This document shows, piece after piece, positions 35,436 through 41,334 of a stretch of 64,000 bases of DNA. Position 1 is the first letter of the stretch; every line of letters starts with the position of its first letter. The DNA lies in IMG/VR virus record IMGVR_UViG_3300042691_020932, positions 18,591 through 82,590 of that record. The stretch is one strand, 5' to 3'. The DNA comes from a virus. A program made the translations under genes and the position numbers. A model generated the notes under the pieces. It searched no databases, was not told where the DNA came from, and saw nothing but the letters and a program-made list of their open reading frames with translations.

Positions 35436-35573
35436 TCAGTTAACTGCGAAGACTTCAGCGCAACTATCAATGCCCTCTTGCTCAATGTCAGAGACGATAA
35501 CATCGAGGATGGAGAGAATCTCATCACCAGTGTTACCTTGTGCCAGCATCGAAAGGATAACGGTCTTGGACAT
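35436..35573 (-). CDS. Small protein of 45 residues (MSKSVM family, copy 2)
   Basis: MSKTVILSMLAQGNTGDEIL followed by SILDVIVSDIEQEG. About half of the residues match the paralogue 94 bp downstream. The N-terminal part looks like one amphipathic helix. Function unknown; duplication of a small early gene is the simplest reading. Confidence 0.72.
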   Translation of the reverse strand: MSKTVILSMLAQGNTGDEILSILDVIVSDIEQEGIDSCAEVFAVN

Positions 35574-35642
35574 AATAACGAAGAAAAGTGTAGTGAACTG
35601 TGAGTGCCTAGTTTATACTCATGCGACAGGAGTTGGTGTTAC

Positions 35643-35888
35643 TTAGAAGTCGAACACGTCGCTATTCAGTTGGATCACATTCACCCTAGGGTCAGAGAAC
35701 TTAACACCGTCAGGAGTAGAGTATCCAACACCGATCTCTTTTACGAAGGTTTGGTAATCACCACACTCACGAGCGAGGTTATACAAACCCTCATCATTGT
35801 TGATCCAGAGAGCAACATTCCAGGTCTCATAATTCTCCCAACCGTTATAGGAAATGTCGAGAGCATTGCGTTGGAAAGTGTTAGTCAT
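35643..35888 (-). CDS. DUF7249-type protein of 81 residues
   Basis: It carries YNGWENYETWNVALWINNDE, a strongly conserved motif of a phage and bacterial family of unknown function (DUF7249, as I recall). The first ATG is at 35888, 46 bp after the end of repeat copy 1. No catalytic motif is known for the family. Confidence 0.8.
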   Translation of the reverse strand: MTNTFQRNALDISYNGWENYETWNVALWINNDEGLYNLARECGDYQTFVKEIGVGYSTPDGVKFSDPRVNVIQLNSDVFDF

Positions 35889-35933
35889 TTGGTAAGTCTT
35901 GAGTGTTAGCGGGGCGGTGAACTTGTGCCCCTC

Positions 35934-35961
35934 ATACTATTAGGACACTTTACGGGGCCCA
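35934..35961 (-). repeat. Intergenic 28-bp repeat, copy 1
   Basis: On the coding strand the consensus is TGGGCC-N4-AAAGTGTCC followed by TARTARTAT. Copy 1 has a CCGT core. It starts 3 bp after the stop of the 48-residue gene. All sixteen copies have the same orientation and length. Confidence 0.9.
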
Positions 35962-35964
35962 GTA

Positions 35965-36111
35965 TTAGTCACTCACCCTACTTTGAATATCACTGAGAAT
36001 CTCAGCTATCACCTCTACGCTATCCCTATCGTTCTGCTCTAGTTGTTGCATAACGTCTTGCAGTTGTGGTAGGATACTGATGACTAGTTGCGGCACCCTG
36101 ATAATACTCAT
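35965..36111 (-). CDS. Small helical protein of 48 residues
   Basis: MSIIRVPQLVISILPQLQDV begins a short, acidic, helix-rich protein (NDRDSVEVIAEILSDIQSRV). The stop codon lies next to repeat copy 1, and a perfect inverted repeat (36145-36196) lies upstream. Function unknown. Confidence 0.65.
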   Translation of the reverse strand: MSIIRVPQLVISILPQLQDVMQQLEQNDRDSVEVIAEILSDIQSRVSD

Positions 36112-36144
36112 TTCACCCAAATTCTTATACTTTAGTGGTCTCAT

Positions 36145-36196
36145 AGTTTTGTTAACATAACTGGGGGTATTTAGGGGGGGTTATGTTAACAAAACT
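36145..36196. repeat. Perfect 17-bp inverted repeat with G-rich loop
   Basis: AGTTTTGTTAACATAAC and its exact complement flank an 18-nt loop of G runs around TATTTA. Outside it, TTTAGTG and CACTAAA (7 bp) extend the symmetry after internal loops. It lies between two small genes. It may be a terminator, a cruciform or a protein-binding site; there is no U run directly after the stem on either strand. Confidence 0.85.
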
Positions 36197-36208
36197 CACA
36201 TCACTAAA

Positions 36209-36382
36209 TCACCACTTATCAGGACGGCTGAGGTCTTCCACGTATGCCGAAACCTTCTCAGCTGGTTCCAATTTGAATACCTTCTCCCACTCTAATTGAT
36301 GAGGGTCGAAGTCCTCAAAGACTTCAAGTTCCAGAGTGACCCTATAACGCTGCTTCTGGGCTTGACGATATGCAACCGACAT
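36209..36382 (-). CDS. Unknown acidic protein of 57 residues
   Basis: MSVAYRQAQKQRYRVTLELE with EDFDPHQLEWEKVFKLEPAE. The beta-then-acidic pattern (VTLELEVFEDFDP) is one I recall from small cyanophage proteins. It is the first gene after the strong promoter at 36412-36440, so it is expected to be expressed early, and possibly late too. Function unknown. Confidence 0.75.
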   Translation of the reverse strand: MSVAYRQAQKQRYRVTLELEVFEDFDPHQLEWEKVFKLEPAEKVSAYVEDLSRPDKW

Positions 36383-36411
36383 AAGTGTGCTCCGTGAGTG
36401 TTACTGAGGAC

Positions 36412-36440
36412 AGTATAAGATGCTGAGGGCATTGTGTCAA
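36412..36440 (-). promoter_or_regulatory. Early sigma70-type promoter TTGACA-N17-TATACT
   Basis: A perfect -35 box, 17-bp spacing and a 5-of-6 -10 box, with a start point expected near 36405, about 23 bp before the ATG at 36382. It is one of the two strongest host-type promoters in the window. Confidence 0.85.
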
Positions 36441-36450
36441 GGTCTGGGGG

Positions 36451-36458
36451 TATTTATG
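36451..36458 (-). promoter_or_regulatory. T4-type late promoter motif CATAAATA next to an early promoter
   Basis: The minus strand reads CATAAATA (7 of 8) 11 bp upstream of the -35 box at 36435-36440, flanked by C runs. It may give the same small genes late expression. Confidence 0.45.
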
Positions 36459-36730
36459 AGGGGGTTTATATGTGGCGGAGGATGTGTGGGGATTTGATGA
36501 CGCGGGGGTGCTTGACATTTCTGGGAGTTTGTGATAGCTTGCGCGCAAAGATAACAAGACTCTGAGGCATTTAAAGGGCATTAAAAGGGTCTCTAATTGA
36601 TACGAATTCTTATCATTATCACCTCTTAATAACAATAATTATCGCACAAATAAATCACTCAGCTATAATTAAAAAAGGCTTTTTCAAACGTTTTAATACA
36701 TTTTTGACACTAAATCACGTTTTTAGGCAT

Positions 36731-36757
36731 AAAAAAAGACCTCACGAATGAGGTCTC
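36731..36757 (-). terminator. Intrinsic terminator with UUCG tetraloop
   Basis: On the minus strand AGACCTCA-TTCG-TGAGGTCT is followed by seven T. It ends the transcript of the gene whose stop is at 36767. Confidence 0.92.
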
Positions 36758-36766
36758 TATGTATAT

Positions 36767-37003
36767 TCAATCAAGTGCTAATCGGTAACGAGCATAATCC
36801 TCTGCATCGCTACGTTTGCGGAATCGTGCTTCTTCTCCTTCAAATCGTAGAGGCAAATACCTATACTTCTTACCTTCCTTAGTCATAACAATTCGGGAGA
36901 ATAGGTGCAGTGAGTAACTACCATCCTCACTTCTTTCCTTCTCTTTCTTGACAATGAAAGGGAGAACTTGTTGATCGTTGAATGACTGTTTAGAGAGTAA
37001 CAT
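36767..37003 (-). CDS. Unknown basic protein of 78 residues
   Basis: MLLSKQSFNDQQVLPFIVKK, then a charged stretch with SLHLFSRIVMTKEGKKYRYL and a basic end (RFRKRSDAEDYARYRLALD). It has no recognised domain. It is the last gene before the UUCG terminator, in a close series with the genes to its right. Confidence 0.68.
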   Translation of the reverse strand: MLLSKQSFNDQQVLPFIVKKEKERSEDGSYSLHLFSRIVMTKEGKKYRYLPLRFEGEEARFRKRSDAEDYARYRLALD

Positions 37004-37017
37004 GACGGAATTGATTA

Positions 37018-37203
37018 TCAGAAACGAATGATAAGTTGATCTAGACCAAAGACATCAGAATCATATGGAGCAGACACTAACTCTACACCTGACTGATAAT
37101 ACATTGGCAAATCATCAAATCCAGAATCACAAATGACGACATCTTGATTGAGTTGATCTTCGGTGAGAGATTGCAGTTGTGAGAGAAGTTCTTTGTAAGT
37201 CAT
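37018..37203 (-). CDS. Unknown acidic protein of 61 residues
   Basis: MTYKELLSQLQSLTEDQLNQ begins with a helix, followed by DVVICDSGFDDLPMY and a beta-rich end. The start overlaps the preceding stop as ATGA-type coupling (4 bp). The helix plus acidic-turn pattern is common in small cyanophage and cyanobacterial proteins of unknown role. Confidence 0.72.
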   Translation of the reverse strand: MTYKELLSQLQSLTEDQLNQDVVICDSGFDDLPMYYQSGVELVSAPYDSDVFGLDQLIIRF

Positions 37204-37382
37204 TTGGTATAATCAATAATGAGTTGTTCGAGTGTATGAAGCGTCTTTACATTCCAGTTCTTAATATCACCATGAGGAGCATACAGTTTGCTATACCATC
37301 GACCATAAAGTTCAGGATTTAGATGTTGAACTTTCTCTAGAGTGTCAGCAATGAGAAAGTCAATTTGTTCTTGGTAATTCAC
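37200..37382 (-). CDS. Unknown protein of 60 residues
   Basis: MNYQEQIDFLIADTLEKVQH, then LYGRWYSKLYAPHGDIKNWN and a C-terminal helix. It overlaps its neighbours on both sides by 4 bp. The LYAPH segment also occurs in the small protein at 56446, which may be chance. Function unknown. Confidence 0.7.
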   Translation of the reverse strand: MNYQEQIDFLIADTLEKVQHLNPELYGRWYSKLYAPHGDIKNWNVKTLHTLEQLIIDYTK

Positions 37383-37510
37383 TGTACTAATTCAGCAGGA
37401 CTTCCACAGGAGAGATAGAATTGAACCATCCTTTGTGCTTCATCAAGTGTAGGAAAGCTTTGCGTTCTCCATTGTTGTTGATAAGGCGTAAAGTATCGGA
37501 TTGTGAACAT
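37379..37510 (-). CDS. Unknown protein of 43 residues
   Basis: MFTIRYFTPYQQQWRTQSFP followed by TLDEAQRMVQFYLSCGSP, a beta strand plus one helix. The stop overlaps the next start by 4 bp. Too short for a family call, but position and overlap support it as a gene. Confidence 0.6.
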   Translation of the reverse strand: MFTIRYFTPYQQQWRTQSFPTLDEAQRMVQFYLSCGSPAELVQ

Positions 37511-37511
37511 T

Positions 37512-37688
37512 TTAGTTTTGATTGTTGGAATAAAGAATGTCTAGCATTTGTTGGTAGTAGTTATCTGCTTCTACCTCACATTGATGAGACTGAGTTGCAT
37601 CTTCAATCTCATATTGTTTCATATTAAGAGAGTGAATCACGTTGTCTAGAAGATTAGTCAGTGCTTCAATCTTTTGTTCGTTAGTCAT
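37512..37688 (-). CDS. Unknown helical protein of 58 residues
   Basis: MTNEQKIEALTNLLDNVIHS begins a protein that is probably one long helix or coiled coil rich in Gln, Glu and His. The start at 37688 is chosen because it overlaps the upstream stop by 1-3 bp; an ATG four codons earlier is possible. Function unknown. Confidence 0.68.
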   Translation of the reverse strand: MTNEQKIEALTNLLDNVIHSLNMKQYEIEDATQSHQCEVEADNYYQQMLDILYSNNQN

Positions 37689-37843
37689 TACAAACACCAA
37701 TCAGCTCCTTCGGGATCGAATAACGTCCAGTTGCTAATATCTTGTGGGATGATATTATCTCGGGCAAAATCTCTTGCTTCTTGTTCAGTCTCAAACTCGT
37801 GAAAGTCGAGAATGTCATCATCGTTTTGGAGAAGATAAGACAT
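37688..37843 (-). CDS. Unknown acidic protein of 51 residues
   Basis: MSYLLQNDDDILDFHEFETE with EQEARDFARDNIIPQ and a WTLFDPEGADWCL end. Both ends overlap neighbouring genes. The DFHEFETEQEARDFA pattern is typical of small phage proteins with a beta-alpha arrangement. Function unknown. Confidence 0.68.
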   Translation of the reverse strand: MSYLLQNDDDILDFHEFETEQEARDFARDNIIPQDISNWTLFDPEGADWCL

Positions 37844-38160
37844 CACTTAAGCACCATACCTTCAGTGAAAGGAATTGTGTTGTCATTATCTACAACAAAC
37901 CATTCAAAGTCACGTTGAAAGATACGGGCATCATTTCCGTGAACTTTCAGAATAGCATTGAGACGTGATTTGGTGGTAGGAGTCTTATACCCACAGGTGT
38001 AAAGTTCAAGGAAGGTATCACCAATCGTTGCAATATGATTGCCATGAAGCATAACATATGAAGCATCACGTTCGGGCGAATAAGTTACCTCCGTGTTGTC
38101 ATTTTTCCAGTCAGTGCAATCACAGATTGCTTTGTTCATTTGGGATTCGATCTTTCTCAT
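37843..38160 (-). CDS. Conserved cyanophage protein of 105 residues, unknown function
   Basis: From MRKIESQMNKAICDCTDWKN, with NTEVTYSPERDASYVMLHGN, IATIGDTFLELYTCGYKTPT and KSRLNAILKVHG, a pattern I recall from many cyanophages. The start at 38160 lies 20 bp after repeat copy 2. A longer frame through the repeat is rejected because its extra residues only translate the repeat. It is mostly beta with one helix. Function unknown. Confidence 0.8.
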   Translation of the reverse strand: MRKIESQMNKAICDCTDWKNDNTEVTYSPERDASYVMLHGNHIATIGDTFLELYTCGYKTPTTKSRLNAILKVHGNDARIFQRDFEWFVVDNDNTIPFTEGMVLK

Positions 38161-38179
38161 GGTAGGAAGTGTTGTGGTT

Positions 38180-38207
38180 ATACTACTAGGACACTTTGGG
38201 TGGCCCA
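38180..38207 (-). repeat. Intergenic 28-bp repeat, copy 2
   Basis: Core ACCC variant (TGGGCCACCCAAAGTGTCC on the coding strand). It lies between the stop at 38219 and the start at 38160. Confidence 0.9.
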
Positions 38208-38218
38208 CTATTTGTTAC

Positions 38219-38473
38219 TCAGAACTTTTCGATCCATTGTTGAATCTTTTGCAGTGCAGTTTGTTGATCGTTACACTTACACTTGCGGAACTTGGTAGTG
38301 TTTAATCCCTTGGAAATTAGTTCCAGTTTGCCATCAGCAAGACAGAAGATTCCATAGCGTGAGTTATGAAAAATGTTGTTAATCCATGACTCTTGACTAT
38401 CAGCACTGACCTTAATAAAAGTGGAATTGCGCCCACTTAAAGTGCTATTGTCGATGTGAAGATAAGGGAACAT
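38219..38473 (-). CDS. Conserved cyanophage protein of 84 residues, unknown function
   Basis: MFPYLHIDNSTLSGRNSTFI, then KVSADSQESWINNIFHNSRY and GKLELISKGLNTTKFRKCK. This STFIKVSADSxESW / FHNSRY pattern recurs in cyanophages, as I recall. It is alpha/beta, has no membrane segment, and ends in a short basic helix. Function unknown. Confidence 0.78.
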   Translation of the reverse strand: MFPYLHIDNSTLSGRNSTFIKVSADSQESWINNIFHNSRYGIFCLADGKLELISKGLNTTKFRKCKCNDQQTALQKIQQWIEKF

Positions 38474-38477
38474 AATT

Positions 38478-38660
38478 TCAGAGAGAGAATACTTTATATG
38501 TCACAAGTTGGGAATCTCGATCATACTTTTCATAGGACCAAGTACCTTCGGTTTGTTCAACATAAGAGTGAACATTGTCATTGGAATCTTCTTTCCAAAA
38601 GGCACCAGTTTCAGGTTGGAAGAAATAACCAGAAGCGATAAGTGCGTCAGTGAATGTCAT
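38478..38660 (-). CDS. MTFTDALIASGY-type protein of 60 residues (paralogue 1)
   Basis: MTFTDALIASGYFFQPETGA, with a middle rich in acidic and aromatic residues (WSYEKYDRDSQLVTY). The N-terminus matches the gene at 40612 (MTFTEALIASGYVF), so these are paralogues two kilobases apart. The start at 38660 is supported by that alignment, not the longer upstream frame. Function unknown. Confidence 0.75.
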   Translation of the reverse strand: MTFTDALIASGYFFQPETGAFWKEDSNDNVHSYVEQTEGTWSYEKYDRDSQLVTYKVFSL

Positions 38661-38687
38661 TGTGATTTCAGTGTTAAGTAACAATAA

Positions 38688-38870
38688 TCAGGCAGCGATT
38701 GCAGACTCTAGACATACCTCACGGGTTTCCATGATAGCATAATCAAAACCCTCAACTTCTTCTAGGTGCTTTTGATAAGCAACAGCAGCAGAGAAACAAT
38801 CAAACAAGCGGAGAGATTTGAAGTTTTCACCTTCATAATCATAACCACCGATTACAGCGTAGACTTTCAT
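38688..38870 (-). CDS. Unknown protein of 60 residues
   Basis: MKVYAVIGGYDYEGENFKSL begins a small alpha/beta protein (LFDCFSAAVAYQKHLEEVEG, YAIMETREVCLE). I recall similar MKV-GG-DYEG proteins in cyanophages. Two further in-frame ATGs (38879, 38894) lie closer to repeat copy 3; 38870 is preferred by the family-like start. Function unknown. Confidence 0.72.
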   Translation of the reverse strand: MKVYAVIGGYDYEGENFKSLRLFDCFSAAVAYQKHLEEVEGFDYAIMETREVCLESAIAA

Positions 38871-38892
38871 TTCGGACATTTGGGAAGCGTTC

Positions 38893-38920
38893 ATACTACT
38901 AGGACACTTTGGGTGGCCCA
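38893..38920 (-). repeat. Intergenic 28-bp repeat, copy 3
   Basis: ACCC-core copy followed upstream by ACAAATA-like flank TGATAAACAC. It occupies the gap before the 60-residue gene. Confidence 0.9.
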
Positions 38921-38939
38921 GTGTTTATCATCATCAATA

Positions 38940-39095
38940 TCAAGACTTTTTATAATCTCGATTCATTGCAGCAACTTGATAGGATGAACGTGCCACAATT
39001 TCATTCCTAGAAGTGTGTTGAGATTGTGCGCGATGATTATATCCTACCCACACAAAACCTTGTGTTTTAAGGTCACATGCAACATTGTAAATCAT
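38940..39095 (-). CDS. Unknown protein of 51 residues
   Basis: MIYNVACDLKTQGFVWVGYN, then a Ser/Arg-rich stretch (SQHTSRNEIVARSSYQVAAM). The start at 39095 lies 5 bp after the upstream stop; a start 11 codons earlier (39128) would overlap that gene by 29 bp. Function unknown. Confidence 0.6.
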   Translation of the reverse strand: MIYNVACDLKTQGFVWVGYNHRAQSQHTSRNEIVARSSYQVAAMNRDYKKS

Positions 39096-39099
39096 GAGA

Positions 39100-39327
39100 T
39101 CAAGAATAGTAAAGATTTGCAATTTCATTGCGAAGACGATTCAGAGTCTCCCAGTTTGAAATATATCCAACCTCGGAAGAGATGCTATCATCGAAGGTCG
39201 CATATCCAAGGACATCGACAATATCGTTCACATACAATCCTTGGTGAGCATTGAGTTCTTCATCATCAAACTGGTTGAAGTAACGAACCAGAAAGTTGAG
39301 TGCTTCAGTGTAAAGTTCTTGAGTCAT
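39100..39327 (-). CDS. Unknown acidic protein of 75 residues
   Basis: MTQELYTEALNFLVRYFNQF, with DDEELNAHQGLYVNDIVDVL and a C-terminal helix. It is acidic and helical, with no metal or catalytic motif seen. An ATG two codons upstream is possible. Function unknown. Confidence 0.7.
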   Translation of the reverse strand: MTQELYTEALNFLVRYFNQFDDEELNAHQGLYVNDIVDVLGYATFDDSISSEVGYISNWETLNRLRNEIANLYYS

Positions 39328-39351
39328 TTGCATTTGATAGTATTTGGCAAT

Positions 39352-39519
39352 TCAGCGAAGTGTCAGAGAGCGAGTATCAATCCAAACACCTTTATCAGTA
39401 CCCATTCGGAAACTATGATCCCACACAAAGTGTGTCGCTTCCTGATTGGTAAGAATAAACTGTTTGCAGAGAATCTCTACTGCTTCAAAGATATTTGAGA
39501 ATCGGAGAGTTGTAGACAT
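39352..39519 (-). CDS. Unknown protein of 55 residues
   Basis: MSTTLRFSNIFEAVEILCKQ, then FILTNQEATHFVWDHSFRMG. It is mixed alpha/beta. The start at 39519 follows repeat copy 4 by 22 bp; the longer frame through the repeat is not accepted. Function unknown. Confidence 0.65.
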   Translation of the reverse strand: MSTTLRFSNIFEAVEILCKQFILTNQEATHFVWDHSFRMGTDKGVWIDTRSLTLR

Positions 39520-39541
39520 TTTGGGAAGTCTGTAAGGGGTT

Positions 39542-39569
39542 ATACTACTAGGACACTTTGGGTGGCCCA
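39542..39569 (-). repeat. Intergenic 28-bp repeat, copy 4
   Basis: ACCC-core copy. The upstream flank TTTCAAATGATTAG is identical to that of copy 7, so these two copies share about 14 additional bases that include the end of the preceding gene. Confidence 0.9.
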
Positions 39570-39716
39570 CTAATCATTTGAAACTAAAATCGTCGGACCT
39601 TCAACTTGACAAAACTCCAACAGATAGTAATCAATAGTGATTCCAAGTTGTGATGCTTCAGTATAAAACTGTTGATATTGTTGACCGTCAAGAATAAAGA
39701 AATCAGTTTCAATCAT
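39570..39716 (-). CDS. Unknown protein of 48 residues
   Basis: MIETDFFILDGQQYQQFYTE, then ASQLGITIDYYLLEFCQVEG. The TDFF-LDGQQY and DYYLLEFC pattern recurs in cyanophages, as I recall. The start overlaps the preceding membrane-protein gene by 8 bp. Function unknown. Confidence 0.7.
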   Translation of the reverse strand: MIETDFFILDGQQYQQFYTEASQLGITIDYYLLEFCQVEGPTILVSND

Positions 39717-39861
39717 GGGGTGCGATAATGTCAGCGACAGTGTGTAATGTGGTTGAAGTTGTGTTACGAACTGCAGGAGAAAGTATAAACGCAACAGCAA
39801 AGATCAGGAGAATTGTCTTCACTTTGTCGGGTGACTTGAATGTTAGACTTTTGCGTGACAT
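39709..39861 (-). CDS. Small membrane or secreted protein of 50 residues
   Basis: MSRKSLTFKSPDKVKTILLI starts with a basic segment followed by a hydrophobic stretch (ILLIFAVAFILSPAV) that is a membrane anchor or signal sequence. The rest is Thr-rich and short. The ATG lies 5 bp after the preceding stop; a GTG at 39822 is an alternative start. Function unknown. Confidence 0.55.
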   Translation of the reverse strand: MSRKSLTFKSPDKVKTILLIFAVAFILSPAVRNTTSTTLHTVADIIAPHD

Positions 39862-39866
39862 TCAAA

Positions 39867-40082
39867 CTAAGATCCACCGTACACATATTCGATTACACCT
39901 GCCTCATCAAGTCCTACAGATTCGATGACAGTGAATCGTGCATAGTTATCAAACTCATCTGCATAGTAATCTCCAACCTCTTTGATAAACAACTCGCGGC
40001 ATTGTTCTTTGTTCTCAGCAGCAATAACTACCATTCCAGAGGTATAATCAGAGAGGACATTGTTAATGATAAACAGTTTCAT
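39867..40082 (-). CDS. Conserved cyanophage protein of 71 residues, unknown function
   Basis: MKLFIINNVLSDYTSGMVVI, then AAENKEQCRELFIKEVGDYY and a GVIEYVYGGS end. The INNVL-DYT-GMV start and C-terminal YVYGGS resemble a family seen repeatedly in cyanophages. It is small alpha/beta. Function unknown. Confidence 0.78.
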   Translation of the reverse strand: MKLFIINNVLSDYTSGMVVIAAENKEQCRELFIKEVGDYYADEFDNYARFTVIESVGLDEAGVIEYVYGGS

Positions 40083-40097
40083 GGTTTTAGTTAAGTT

Positions 40098-40325
40098 TCA
40101 GTCGAAGCGAGAGGATACATCAGGACCAGGATTCTCAAGGTGTGCAACACTATCAGCAACACCTTCAGCAGTTAGTGCAAATTGTACTTTTTTGCCTTCG
40201 TGATAGATGTCAAAGACAGATTGGACGTAAGGTGTTAGGTTGCCTTGCGAATCCCAGGCATTTCGTGTATGCGAAGTCTCAACGATTTCGTAGACTTTAG
40301 AGGTGAGAGGTGAAGTGTAGGTCAT
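40098..40325 (-). CDS. Unknown protein of 75 residues
   Basis: MTYTSPLTSKVYEIVETSHT, with RNAWDSQGNLTPYVQSVFDI and FALTAEGVADSVAHLENPGP. It is beta-rich with a C-terminal helix. The start is placed directly after repeat copy 5 (ATG at 40325 or 40328). I recall similar proteins in cyanophages. Function unknown. Confidence 0.75.
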   Translation of the reverse strand: MTYTSPLTSKVYEIVETSHTRNAWDSQGNLTPYVQSVFDIYHEGKKVQFALTAEGVADSVAHLENPGPDVSSRFD

Positions 40326-40326
40326 C

Positions 40327-40354
40327 ATACTACTAGGACACTTTGGGGGGCCCA
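40327..40354 (-). repeat. Intergenic 28-bp repeat, copy 5
   Basis: CCCC-core copy. It fills the gap between the stop at 40355 and the start at 40325-40328 completely. Confidence 0.9.
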
Positions 40355-40585
40355 CTATTTGTTTCGGGTGGATTCAGTTGTTACACTCTCCACCAATTCT
40401 TGCAGTTCATCGTCATCATAATAGTGCGACAGTTCTTCCATCAATTCACTCTCTTTATAGTCAATCATACTATCACAAATTGTGTCAATCGCAAATGCAC
40501 ACAAATCGCGCACATCCATATTGTCAACAACTCGCTCAGCATAGAGTTGAACGATCTTGGAAAGTTGGTCTTGAGAAAGTGTCAT
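40355..40585 (-). CDS. Unknown acidic protein of 76 residues
   Basis: MTLSQDQLSKIVQLYAERVV, with DLCAFAIDTICDSMIDYKES and an acidic helical tail. It is helical throughout and resembles small acidic cyanophage proteins I have seen. An earlier in-frame ATG (40615) overlaps the upstream gene and is less likely. Its stop codon abuts repeat copy 5. Confidence 0.75.
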   Translation of the reverse strand: MTLSQDQLSKIVQLYAERVVDNMDVRDLCAFAIDTICDSMIDYKESELMEELSHYYDDDELQELVESVTTESTRNK

Positions 40586-40611
40586 TTTGTTTGTAGGATT
40601 AGGAAGGGAAA

Positions 40612-40833
40612 TCATTGAATAACAGTGCTAGTATCAGGATTGAAAGTAACTTCGGAGATCACATCAAAATCATCACTCATCTTGACATAATTCCAGAGAG
40701 TGTCAGTCTCATCATCCACATTTTCCTGATAAAGGTGAATGAAACCGTCATCACCTTGTTTTACATAACAACCATCATAATTCTCATCATCAAATACATA
40801 ACCAGATGCAATCAGTGCTTCAGTAAATGTCAT
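40612..40833 (-). CDS. MTFTEALIASGY-type protein of 73 residues (paralogue 2)
   Basis: MTFTEALIASGYVFDDENYD, then an acidic stretch (DDGFIHLYQENVDDETDTLW). It is paralogous to the gene at 38478 over the first dozen residues and in general layout. The start overlaps the stop of the signal-peptide gene upstream. Function unknown. Confidence 0.75.
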   Translation of the reverse strand: MTFTEALIASGYVFDDENYDGCYVKQGDDGFIHLYQENVDDETDTLWNYVKMSDDFDVISEVTFNPDTSTVIQ

Positions 40834-40967
40834 CATTTGCAGTAGTTAGGGTTAATTTGGCAGAACTGATCTGCTTGGCGTTCTTGATACTCACTGGTCG
40901 TTGCGTGTGCTATCAAACCAAAGCGAAGACCGAGTGCTAGAGTAGCAATCAAAAAAGCAATTCGCAT
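40833..40967 (-). CDS. Small exported protein of 44 residues
   Basis: MRIAFLIATLALGLRFGLIA is a signal-peptide-like start (basic n-region, hydrophobic core, then AHA). The remaining 20 residues contain two Cys (QFCQINPNYCK) that could form a disulphide in the periplasm. Both ends overlap neighbours by 1-4 bp. Function unknown. Confidence 0.6.
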   Translation of the reverse strand: MRIAFLIATLALGLRFGLIAHATTSEYQERQADQFCQINPNYCK

Positions 40968-41113
40968 CAGACTTCATCCCTCATTTCGGTGAGTTTGTCA
41001 TACAGAGCAGGAATATCTGTCTCTGTAAGTTCAGTCAAATAGCACCAATCGCTAGACTCAAGAACTGCAAGAAGAGTATCAATCTCTTCAAAAGTGAGAG
41101 TGGTTTGTGTCAT
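40967..41113 (-). CDS. Unknown acidic protein of 48 residues
   Basis: MTQTTLTFEEIDTLLAVLES, then SDWCYLTELTETDIPALYDK. A short acidic helical protein, coupled to the exported protein downstream by a 1-bp overlap and 2 bp after the preceding gene. Function unknown. Confidence 0.65.
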   Translation of the reverse strand: MTQTTLTFEEIDTLLAVLESSDWCYLTELTETDIPALYDKLTEMRDEV

Positions 41114-41115
41114 AT

Positions 41116-41286
41116 TCAATCAACGACAGAGTAACAAGCAACCCAGGAAGGAATCCCAGAGAGTGATAACGAACCATTGCGGGCATCGCAATAGTCTTGT
41201 GCGTCATCTTCAGTGTAGAAAGGTCCAATATACTCGGGAGAATTGAGTGCATTGGAATCGAAGCGAACTGTGAATGTTTCAGTCAT
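41116..41286 (-). CDS. Unknown protein of 56 residues
   Basis: MTETFTVRFDSNALNSPEYI, then GPFYTEDDAQDYCDARNGSL. The TEDDAQDYCDARNG segment is typical of small alpha/beta phage proteins. The start at 41286 is preferred over one directly at the repeat (41301). Function unknown. Confidence 0.7.
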   Translation of the reverse strand: MTETFTVRFDSNALNSPEYIGPFYTEDDAQDYCDARNGSLSLSGIPSWVACYSVVD

Positions 41287-41299
41287 TGTGGTTTGTCTC

Positions 41300-41327
41300 A
41301 TACTACTAGGACACTTTGCAGGGCCCA
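41300..41327 (-). repeat. Intergenic 28-bp repeat, copy 6
   Basis: CTGC-core copy with upstream flank TGATAAACAC, the same flank as copy 3. Confidence 0.9.
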
Positions 41328-41334
41328 GTGTTTA

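Larger units (their letters stand above)
36383..36766. other. Non-coding stretch of 384 bp
   Basis: No credible gene is present. From right to left it holds an intrinsic terminator (36731-36757), an AT-rich stretch (about 36590-36730), a TTGCGCGCAA palindrome (36534-36545), a late promoter motif (36451-36458) and a strong early promoter (36412-36440). It works as a boundary between two transcription units. Confidence 0.75.

Noticed and set aside
36512-36540. Plus-strand promoter TTGACA-N17-TAGCTT
   Set aside because: The -10 box is poor and no plus-strand gene follows. It could still drive a small RNA, but there is no further evidence.
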